This document shows, piece after piece, positions 11,705 to 20,644 of a DNA stretch of 64,000 nt. The number at the start of each line of letters is the position of its first letter. Position 1 is the first letter of the stretch. A model generated the notes under the pieces. It did no database searches, was not told the DNA's origin, and was given only the letters and a program-made list of their open reading frames with translations. The position numbers and the translations under genes were made by a program. The DNA is from Rhizopus arrhizus (Eukaryota > Mucoromycota > Mucoromycetes > Mucorales > Rhizopodaceae), in contig JAKZZE010000001.1 in the NCBI GenBank assembly GCA_024220505.1, forward strand, positions 1,860,001 through 1,924,000. The letters run 5' to 3'.

Positions 11705-12645
11705 AATAGAAAAATAAAAATTACAGAAAAGAAAAAGAAGAGAAAAAGGTTTTTTTTTAACCCATTTATTTAAATATGTGGGAAGAAACACAAGAAAAAA
11801 ATAAAAAAAAAAAAAAAAGAGAATAAAAGAAAAGAAATATTCCATTTGCGTCATTCAATGTGCATTTTCATGAACGGGAAATATATTTTGCGTCATTCTA
11901 AATTAGCGTTTTCATAAAAAGGGGTGATGCATGGCTCTTTAGTATAAAAATAAGAATAGGTAATTTGTAACCAAAAAAAAAAAAACTTTAGAGTTTTCTT
12001 TTACTAAAGAAAAGAAGGAGAAAGAAAGAAAAAAAAAAAGTAATGTGAGACAAAATGAAAACTAGTGTCAAAAATTAGATTTTTTTTTTTTTTTTGTTTA
12101 TAAACTTATTCCCTGCTTCTTTTTCATTAAATCAAGAAAGAAATCGATTGTAAAGACTTTTATATTTCAAGGAGGGAAGTTTAATAGCTTTTTATTTCGG
12201 ATATTAAATTATCTCACTTGTCTTAAAATAGAAATCCTTTCTTTGGAAAGGTATGTTGAATGATGTCCAATTGTCTTTACGACTGCTATTGAACATTTCA
12301 TTCTTCCCCTTTCTTTGTCAATTGTGTCACTTGACTATTTTTTTTCTTTTTTTTTTTTTTTTGTAAGTATAGATTAACCGCGAAACTATGATTATGTTGA
12401 TAGCATAAAGATAGTATTGTAAAAGTTAACCAACATTCTTCTTGTTTCGTTCAGGAAAAGTTAAAACCGATTAGTTTCAGCAAACTTGCATAATCGAAAC
12501 TTTTAATAGTTTATGTGTAAGGAAAAAAAAAAAAAAAAAAAAAAAGAAAAGCAAAACAAATTGGATAATTTATAGTAAAGATGAATAAAAAAAAAATTTT
12601 TAGTGACTTTGTTTTTTTTAATATTAAAAAAAAAAAAAAGGGTAT
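11705..12645. other. Intergenic, with duplicated promoter-like element
   Basis: AT-rich region upstream of the hypothetical gene (-). TTTGCGTCATTC occurs at 11845-11856 and again at 11887-11898. Each copy is followed about ten bases later by a TTTTCAT and a G run, so a unit of roughly 42 bases looks duplicated. Several A/T homopolymers follow (11983-11991, 12081-12094, 12522-12545). No gene was recognised. Confidence 0.45.
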
Positions 12646-13313
12646 CTAAGGTGGATAAGGACCTTTATAAATGAATTGAATGATTCTCTTTAATAATCGA
12701 ATAGGTTTTGTTCTTTTTTTCTTTTTGATTGTGAACCATGGATGAGATAATAAATCATTGAGTTTAATTCGAATTTCTTGTGGCGCAATCATTTGATGAA
12801 TTAAACCGCGGACTTCTATGAATGGATGTGAATACATGTTGTGTGTTGAAAAGCTCATTTACCTTTAGACAAATTCATTGGAATTGTATAATCTGATTGA
12901 AGCATTTTCATAAACAAATCTTGATGGCTTAGTGATTCATCATCAAATGGATATTTCCCAACCAATAAACGATAGAGAGTAACACCCAAAGTCCAGACAT
13001 CAATAGACTCTGAATGATATTCAGGGTCAGTGATCAATTCTGGTGGAATATATTGTAAATTGCCTCCAAAACATAAAAAATCTTGACAAAATCCATCCTT
13101 TGTCACCAATCTTACACCTTCCACTTGTCCATCTCGAAAGAACAATTTCATTTCTCTTGGTCTTTCGATGAATGTTGTTCTATCAAGAGCGGATTGTATC
13201 CACCGATAAAATAACTCTTTACATCTTGATTCTTTCATTCGTTCTAGCTTATATTCATCATCATGATGAATGAATGGCCAATCACATATAGGAACAAAAT
13301 CAATTTTATTCAT
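12646..13313 (-). pseudogene. Truncated protein-kinase-like gene (C-lobe only, probable pseudokinase)
   Basis: Exons 13313-12863 and 12815-12646 join in phase to 206 residues. The C-lobe landmarks of a Ser/Thr kinase are present: GNLQYIPPEL in place of the GTxxYxAPE loop, then ESIDVWTLGVTLYRLLVGKY (subdomain IX), and LNDLLSHPWF (subdomain XI). The glycine loop, the VAIK lysine and the helix-C glutamate are absent. The catalytic loop region reads PREMKLFFRDGQVEGVRL with no HRD aspartate, and no DFG follows. Catalysis is therefore not expected. An open stretch upstream (13543-13337, first ATG at 13525) could be a 5' exon, but no splice keeps the frame. It is either a gene fragment or a small pseudokinase that acts by binding. 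Confidence 0.55.
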
Positions 13314-14579
13314 CTTTCTTTCATTTTTATTTGATTTTATGATACACAGTTTGAAAAAGAAATAAATAAATAAAAAAAAAAAAGTATAAATTTACCCTTT
13401 TTATGAGACTCAAATGACGTATTTTGTTTAAATCGTACGTTTTTCTTGCTAGATGATGAAAATACACTTTTCTGATCTTTTAATGGTTCATTTATTGCTC
13501 TTTCTTTAAAGATCAAACATTTCATCCATTCATATATTGACAAGAAAGGATGAATAAATCACTCTGAACGTTATCTTTTACTATTGAACAAGGTTGTTGA
13601 GATCGAGTGAGATTACATTGAATTTAAAACATTGTATTCTATTCATCCCTAATAGGCTTTGATACGTTTTAGAGTATTTTCATTATGTAATATCCTTCAC
13701 TTTTATATCTCTTTCTTTTTTAATTGAATTACTTTTAAACTTCTTTAGTAACCTCGGCTGATTCATATCAGCCAATTTCAAAGTTTTCTATTCATCAGCA
13801 TGAATCAGAACAGTTCATCTTTTCATAATTCAAAACTCATTTAAAAAGAGCTTTTCTTGAATAAAACAATTCGTTTTCGCTATTCTTTGTTGATTATGTT
13901 TGTAATACAATAAAGTGGCAACCGTTTTTTTTTTTTTGTACAAATCAATTTTACAGTGACAATCATTTTGATTACCTCCTTTCCTTTTACTGTAAAGTAT
14001 TTCGTTTGACGGTTTATTTTTATTCCCTTTTTTGAAGACTAGTCTATTGTTATCGATTCCTTGATCTGCTTCTCTTTTAAAAAGCATGATTAGAATAAAA
14101 GTAATCACTAAAGAATGTGTTTTTTTTTATTAAAAGAGATGAGTAACTCTTGATATATGAAATTAGAAATTGTACTTTCTGTAAAATAAAGGATGGAAAC
14201 ATACACAAGCTTTTAAAGGTTGTGATTGATTTTTTTTTTTTATTTAAAATTGCATTAAAGAACAATGGACAAATAAAATCTCAATTCGATTTCTTAAAGA
14301 GAAAACTGGATAAGTATTAGCGCTAGAATACCAAAGAACTTTATAAAGAGAATGAAAAAGGCAAATAAAGAAGTCCATCTTGTCTTTGTTTAAGCCACAG
14401 TATTACGTCACCCATTCGTTCTTTGCCGCCCCATCTCTCATTTTTGTTACTCAGCTATATAGGCCCTAGCAAATGGATTTTCTGTAGCTTTCTTTTCAAG
14501 TATTAATCAAGTAAGTGTTGATTTGACTCAATTCAATATACAACTAAACCTTATTTAATAGTTGCAATAAATTATAAAA
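13314..14579. other. Intergenic, AT-rich; QCR8 promoter at the right end
   Basis: Open stretches on the minus strand at 13830-14265 are Lys/Asn/Phe-rich and look like chance frames. Near the right end, TTACGTCA (14403-14410) and a TATATAGG (about 14456-14463) precede QCR8 and probably form its promoter. Nothing else was recognised. Confidence 0.45.
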
Positions 14580-14905
14580 ATGGGTGGAGCCGCTGCAAAG
14601 ACTTATATGGGATGGTGGGGTGCCATGGGTAGTCCCACTCAAAGAGTAAAAATTAAAACTAGATGAATGACTCGAGCTAATGACATTTATAGGGTGTCAC
14701 CACTTATGTCTTGTCTCCTTTTGAACAAAAACCTTTCGCTGGTGCTGCTCACGCCGCTGTCTTCAACACTGCTCGTCGTGTTGCTTCTCAAGTTCCTTAT
14801 GTTGGTGTTGCCTTTGGTCTTGGTTACTACATCTACACCTCTGCCAAGTCCAGACATGCTTACCTTTTGTCCAAGGCTGGTCATGCTGCTGAAGGTGACC
14901 ACTAA
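14580..14905 (+). CDS. QCR8: Cytochrome bc1 complex subunit 8 (ubiquinol-cytochrome c reductase)
   Basis: Exons 14580-14645 and 14693-14905 give 92 residues, the usual size. Family signatures are GWWGAMGSPTQRGVTTYVMS across the splice junction, SPFEQKPFAGAAHAAVFNT, and a single membrane helix at about residues 57-75 (PYVGVAFGLGYYIYTSA). The subunit sits in the inner mitochondrial membrane beside cytochrome b and is needed to assemble complex III. No cleavable presequence is apparent, as is normal for Qcr8. Confidence 0.9.
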
Positions 14906-15734
14906 AAAAAATGGACGAAATAAATTCAGTATTACCAGCAACAGTAATCAAATTGATCTACTTTTTCTTTAAAAAAAAATCTATATTGACGAGAGAGAGA
15001 GTTTTATATGTCATTGGAATCAATAAGCACTGAGAAAAAGAGAATCATTTGTAGTGGAGGGTTTTGAGGATGAATTTCTTTAAACTGGAAAAAGACATGA
15101 TTCATGTCAATGTTGAGAGTATTTCACGATGCGTTTGTTGTGTAAAGAAGAGTGATAGACGAATAAAGTATCGAGCGTTTCTTTAGAAAGATAATCTTGT
15201 CTGTTTTTTTTATTGTACCTTTAATTATCTATTGATTTAGTGATTTAAAATACTAGTCTTCAAAAAAATACAATGTTTGGACTCTACTTTTGAATTTCAT
15301 ACGACCTCATTCAATTCATTTCTCTTTTAAGCCCATCCATTCAACAATGAAAGCAAAAGTGATATTTTATAGTCTAGAGTTTTACATTCAGTCATAAATG
15401 ATGATAATACAAATTGATATCTTTTTTGTATTAATAATAAAATGATTAATAACATGAATATTTAAGCAAGCTGAGTAATCAATAGAAAACATTAGAATAA
15501 CCATCTATGCACAAACGAAATTTCATCGAGTTTTTTTTTTTTTTGGGGAGGAGGATTGACGAGGATATTTCATTGATTTCGCCATTTCACTTTAATACGA
15601 TTGGCTTAAAATGTTATCTCAGTCGTCAAATTTCCTAATAAAGTACAGATTTCGCCTAAAGACAATATCTCACTCTCTGCTATAAAAGACCAAAGGAAAC
15701 CAGGCTCTTTCTTTCTCATTATTAATAAAAAACC
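14906..15734. other. Intergenic, PAPS reductase promoter
   Basis: No open frame of note. The right part has an inverted CCAAT (ATTGG near 15600) and CTATAAAAGA about 50 bases before the PAPS reductase ATG, a likely TATA box. There is a T run near 15532-15544. Confidence 0.5.
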
Positions 15735-16568
15735 ATGCCTTCAACTACTCTTAACACCAAAATTCAATCTGGTAGTGATTTGACTCCTGAACAATTAAGA
15801 CAATTAAATGAATATCTTTCAACATTGGAACCTCAGCAGATCTTGGAGTGGGCCATAGATACTTTACCCAACCTCTTTCAAACCACTGCATTTGGTTTAA
15901 CTGGTCTTGCTACCTTGGACATGATTAACAAGATCAGTGTGGATCGTAGTGAAAGCCACAAGGTACCACTCATCTTCTTGGACACCATGTATCATTTCAA
16001 GGAAACATTGGATCTCGCCACTCGTTGCCAAGAGACCTACCACGTACCTCTCAAGATATACAAGCCAATGAATGTCAGCACAACAGCTCAATTTGAACAA
16101 GAGTACGGTTCAAGACTGTGGGAAACAGATGAGGACGCCTATGATTATCTTGTCAAAGTTGAACCAGCCCGTCGTGCTTATGAAGAGCTCAATGTCAAGT
16201 CTGTCATCACCGGTCGTCGTCGTAGTCAAAAGGGAGACCGTGAGACGATCCCAATCTTGGAAGTAGATTCTACTGGTCTCATCAAATTAAACCCTCTTGC
16301 CTATTGGGACTTTCAACAAGTTTGGACTTATATTCGTGCGAATGAAGTACCCTACAATGCCTTGGTCGATCAAGGCTATCGTTCCATTGGTGATTGGCAT
16401 TCTACCAAGGCCCCCTCGGATGGCGATAACGAGCGATCAGGTCGTTGGTCTGGAAAACAAAAGACAGAATGTGGGCTTCATAAAGATTATTTCAAGATGC
16501 GTGCTGCCTTCATGGCCTCTAAAAAGAAGAGAGAAACACAACAACAGCAAAGCGTTGCTGCTGCTTAA
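15735..16568 (+). CDS. MET16: Phosphoadenosine phosphosulfate (PAPS) reductase
   Basis: Intronless, 277 residues. It reduces PAPS to sulfite with thioredoxin in cytosolic sulfate assimilation. Seen in the sequence: the FGLTGLATLDMI nucleotide-loop region; VPLIFLDTMYHFKETLDLA, which has the LDTxYHFxET motif; VITGRRRSQKGDRETIPILE, which binds the sulfonucleotide; and GDWHSTKA followed by the catalytic ECGLH near residue 250. Only the single Cys of ECGLH is present, without the paired cysteines that bind an iron-sulfur cluster in APS reductases, so PAPS is the expected substrate. The tail is Gln/Ala-rich and looks dispensable. Confidence 0.92.
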   Translation: MPSTTLNTKIQSGSDLTPEQLRQLNEYLSTLEPQQILEWAIDTLPNLFQTTAFGLTGLATLDMINKISVDRSESHKVPLIFLDTMYHFKETLDLATRCQETYHVPLKIYKPMNVSTTAQFEQEYGSRLWETDEDAYDYLVKVEPARRAYEELNVKSVITGRRRSQKGDRETIPILEVDSTGLIKLNPLAYWDFQQVWTYIRANEVPYNALVDQGYRSIGDWHSTKAPSDGDNERSGRWSGKQKTECGLHKDYFKMRAAFMASKKKRETQQQQSVAAA

Positions 16569-17281
16569 AAGGCATTGAACATGCTTTTATCTATTCGCTT
16601 CACTCTTCCCACCTTTTTAAACATTGTACATAGTCTATAATAAATATATTTATTCTTAAATCACCATAAATAATGTTGGAATAACCCACTTTATCAACAT
16701 ATGAAATTGAGTACAGAAAGAAATAACTATTTAATAAATGATACTCAACCGTCAGAAGCATCCTTTCTCTTTACTATCATGTCTACTTTGCTTTTTGTTG
16801 TTTATTTCCTTTAAACATATAGCCCACCAGTTATGGTTCTTGCTATTCAACCATCTTGTCATCTCTTTACTTCATTCACACCAGAACGAATGATCCCGTC
16901 AACAGTACTTTCAACACAGCCAAGACTATTTATCGTTAAAAAATCTTTACACAACTCCCTTAATCGCATCCGATTGTCTTTTTTTTTTTTCCAACCTTTT
17001 CTTAAAGGATATCAAATAGCATTTATGCCGCTTGCAATAATAATAAAGTATCGCATCATGCCTATAAGGCAATATATGAGCAGTAAGTTTTATATAAAAT
17101 ATGAATTATTATAAAATTGTTGAAATCATAGTGAGTTACAAGTGCAGTCAGATGGATACAGACAAATGTAGTCTCCAAACAATAGAGGATTGAGTTTCAA
17201 GTATAATGATTTGGTGACGCATACCAAAAAAAGGGAATCACGTGTGTACGAGTGTGATAAAACCCTGAGGTCATTTCATTT

Positions 17282-17337
<56 letters not shown>

Positions 17338-17360
17338 CCCTCTCTTTTATTATTATTATT
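16569..17360. other. Intergenic with 54-base T run
   Basis: No gene recognised; an open stretch at 16833-17114 has no family likeness. CACGTG lies at 17239-17244, and an uninterrupted T54 at 17284-17337 ends 23 bases before the Rab start codon, so it sits in the probable core promoter or 5' leader. Confidence 0.5.
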
Positions 17361-18221
17361 ATGTCTCAATCAATTCCCACTTTGAAATTGTTATTAATTG
17401 GTAACTCTAATGTCGGTAAAAGTTCCTTATTATTACGGTTTACAGACGATACATTTTTACCGCAAGAAGAAGTCTCTGCAACTATTGGTAACCAAGCATC
17501 GTTTGCTGAAAACAATTTATTCATTTCTTTTCTTCTTTAGGTGTTGACTTTAAAGTGAGCATGATGGATGTGAATGATAAGACATACAAGTTGACTATTT
17601 GGGTAATATATCATACAATATAACAATACTGTCGAGTAAACATGTATATTAGGATACTGCTGGACAAGAGAGATTTAGAACATTGACCTCTTCTTATTAT
17701 CGTGGAGCTCAAGGTGTTATCTTAGGTAAAAGATAAAAAAAAATAAAAGTAATGTGAATTAATGGAGTGAATAGTATATGATGTGAGTAATAGAGAAACA
17801 TTTGATGCATTGAATAATTGGTGGAATGAAGTAAATACGTATTGTTCTAGTCCTGATGTTGTGAAAATGATTGTTGGAAATAAAGTAGACAAGGTAATAA
17901 TCAACTAAAACTAACATTATATTCATTTCTTGTAAAGGAATCTTCTAGAGTTGTTTCTTATGAAGAAGGCTTAAATTTTGCAAGAAAACTGCAGACACTA
18001 TTTGTCGAATGCAGTGCAAAGACAAAAGTAGGCGTAAAACAAGCATTTGAAGAATTGGTCGAAAAGGTATATTTTATGCTTTTTAATGTAACTGTGATTG
18101 AATTTATTTTATTGTGAAGATCATAGAAACGCCAAGTTTATGGCAAAAAAATACAACAAATTCAACTAGTATTAAAGTAGAACAAGAGAATGAATCTGGA
18201 TATGATTTTTGTGCTTGTTAA
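17361..18221 (+). CDS. Rab family small GTPase, Rab18-like
   Basis: Six exons (17361-17487, 17541-17602, 17653-17725, 17775-17893, 17938-18066, 18120-18221) give 203 residues. GTPase motifs are complete: GNSNVGKS at 14-21, the switch I threonine in SATIG with VDFK, WDTAGQERFRTLTSSYYRGA, GNKVDK, and ECSAKTKVGV. The protein ends in CAC, a CXC-type double geranylgeranylation site. The late IIETPSLWQK and the SGYDF before the cysteines resemble Rab18, which acts at the ER and lipid droplets. A different Rab (Rab1/Ypt1 side) is the alternative, less likely because of the C-terminal region. Confidence 0.85.
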
Positions 18222-18759
18222 TTTTATTTTTGTATAAACCCAACCCTCCCCCACACACACACAAAATTTATATATAATATTTATTATTTTAGGTAAAGCA
18301 AAATCTATCTTGTTTAAGGAGGTTTTATTTGTTTGATTTTTTATATGTGCTTAATAAGGTAGTCATCACACATTTTCTTTCAATGTTTTACTTGTCCCCC
18401 TGAACTCGTCACATTGAGATTGGGAATGAAAAACCATGCTTGTTCGTACGAGAATTTTGCATTTATACCATCCATTTTGCAAGAGGAAAATGATAAGCAA
18501 AGTCAATTTGCACTGAAAGAGACAAGCTTTGTTACTTTTATAAAAGAGATTACAAGTGTTAAAAAAAAAAACTACTCTTGTTCCATGTCAGAAGTCAAAG
18601 AAACTAAATATTTTTCTTTCTCCTGCATATTTTTCACCTTGGAGAATATGTCTTATAAATATCGACATGGATTATCTTTTAGACTTTTACTATTTTTCTT
18701 CTTTTCTTCTTCTTCTTCTTTCTGAGTTGTGTACTATAACAATTACTTTATCAAGAGCC
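18222..18759. other. Intergenic
   Basis: 3' flank of the Rab gene and 5' flank of the WOPR gene. It has short CA and CT tracts. The frame of the WOPR gene stays open upstream to 18556, but that stretch is Phe/Ser-rich with no likeness to the family, so it is taken as leader. Confidence 0.45.
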
Positions 18760-20238
18760 ATGACTATCACAGAAACATATCACGGATTCATTGAAACTAC
18801 AACAGACACTTTGCTTATTTTTGAAGCTTGCAGACAAGGTGTCTTGCCAAAAATCAACCGAAGATTACAAGAGCGTGAAAGAGGGGTGATAAAGTCTGGA
18901 ACGGTGATTGTGTTTGACGAAAAAGAATCAGGTACGAGTGATGCACAACGTGTCCCCCTTTCAGAATCAATTTTTGAACTTTTATTAGGTATCAAGCGTT
19001 GGACAGATGGGCTCATCTGGAGTCCTTCTAGAATATTGGGTAATTTTTTGATTTACAGAGAACTTGAGGGTCGTGAACTGTTGGATGAAAAGACGTCAAA
19101 TATGTTATCCACAAATGGTTTTCAATACAACGAAGAATATAAAACAAACAATCGGGAACGTGCTCTGGTTGGATCCCTTACAGACACTTACAAGTTTAAA
19201 AAGGGCGGATTAATTAAAAAGACCCTGAGTATTCAAGTCAGTGGATCTTCACAACACTTGATAAGTTACTATACAAAAGAAGATGTTCTTAGTGGTAAAC
19301 TAGTAACACCATCATCCATTCCTCAAATCGCTTCCTTTCAAATCTCTCCTGATTTGTTTATGCAACAAAATTTTCGAATTCCTCTTTCATTGGAATATTC
19401 AGAGTTTTCCTATAGGAAAAGACTTGATCCTTGTTCTCCAACAGATTCAGTGTCTTCAAGGAGGAAATCATTCGCTTTACTTTTAGAAAATGTACATCCA
19501 TATGCCCATACATCATGTAGGTACTTGTTTTTTTTTTTCTTGTTATCTTTCTTCTCCTCATAAGGAGTAAATGAAAAGTACTTTTTTTTTAATTTCTTCT
19601 TTCTTAGATTATTCACGTAGACGCGTGTCTTCAGGAGATTTATATCCTTCTACTGGAAAAGTATCTACAATAGGTATCTCTAAAGAATTAGTCATAATTC
19701 ATGTTTACTAAATCTCTCATAACAGAAAAATTCAACTCAGGATGTAGAAACTCAAAAATAGTCAATGCTAAATCTTCCTCATATAAAAGTACCAGGTAAA
19801 TATTCAAACAGGATTAGTTGTATTACCCAAAAACATAAACTTTTTTATACAAACAGCCCTCCAATCATCTCTATTCTATCACCCACTTCCTTTCAATGTT
19901 CCCCTGTATATCAGTCAGATACGAGTTATTTAGAACCAAATTTTTCTATCATAGACAGTGAGGCAAAACCTCAAGAACACATTGCATTTCCTAGCACAAA
20001 AGAGAACAATACATCCTCTTGGCTTCATCTGTCAAAGTATGCTACTATCTCTCATCAAAAATTATCATCCGACAAAGAAATATCTCCCTTAATACAGTAT
20101 GCGGGACCAATTGTCAACCATAGTAAAAACGCGCGTAATTTTGCTTCCTTTGAAGCCATAGATACCATCGAAATACAAAACCATACCTTCTTTCATCAGG
20201 AGCAGGGCAAAGCTTGTCATGAAACTAATTATTATTAG
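18760..20238 (+). CDS. WOPR-domain (Gti1/Pac2, Wor1/Ryp1) transcription regulator
   Basis: Exons are 18760-18931, 18989-19516, 19608-19673, 19726-19795 and 19857-20238, giving 405 residues. The start TYHGFIETTTDTLLIFEACR, then FDEKESGIKRWTDG and SPSRILGNFLIYRELEG form the first WOPR half. LIKKTLSIQVSGSSQHLISY forms the second. The first intron (57 nt) is a multiple of three with no stop, so it can be read through; I remove it because it has good splice signals and splits the conserved ESG-IKRW block. At 19516 the donor CAT|GTAGGT is needed, since the one 4 bases later leads to a stop. The C-terminal 190 residues are Ser-rich and unconserved. WOPR proteins are DNA-binding regulators of morphology and development. 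Confidence 0.85.
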
Positions 20239-20644
20239 CATCTATAGGTATTTTACTCAATAAAGTTACTTTCTGCTGTTGTATGAGTAAAATGATATGT
20301 TATTCATTGATAACTTTTTCTTAGTGTTCTAAAATTACAATCGCTGGGTCTTTTAAGCAAAATCATAGTTGCTTCTCGGCGTACATCAATAAAAAAAAAG
20401 CTCCTTATATCACAAAATATAGGGCATCACTTCTTAATAGGATAGCAAGCATCGATTGTTTTACCTTTTTCAATGATATTTTTAATTTATTTATTGTTCT
20501 GAGTTAAAGTGATTTCATGCAAGAAACAGGTACAAATGATAAATGTAAACGATACAAAAAATAAAATAAATCAAATCCTAAATACATCATCTTTAAAATA
20601 ACTTCATATTTATTTCGGAATAAAATAATTCATATTTAAGAATA
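20239..20644. other. Convergent intergenic region
   Basis: Shared 3' flank of the WOPR gene (+) and the alpha-galactosidase gene (-). AT-rich, with no open frame or repeat recognised. Confidence 0.5.

Noticed and set aside
11705..11854. 50-residue Phe-rich N-terminal extension of the hypothetical protein
   Set aside because: The sequence is an A-rich leader read backwards; it looks like a membrane helix only because of T runs.
13337..13543. 5' exon for the pseudokinase
   Set aside because: The only donor (AAG G|GTAAAT) leaves one base, and no acceptor before 13313 restores the frame; its first ATG is at 13525.
14687..14951. Open frames antisense to QCR8
   Set aside because: They are shadows of the conserved coding exon and match no family.
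19521..19607. Donor TAG|GTACTT in the WOPR gene
   Set aside because: Joining there gives an immediate stop; the donor four bases earlier keeps the frame.
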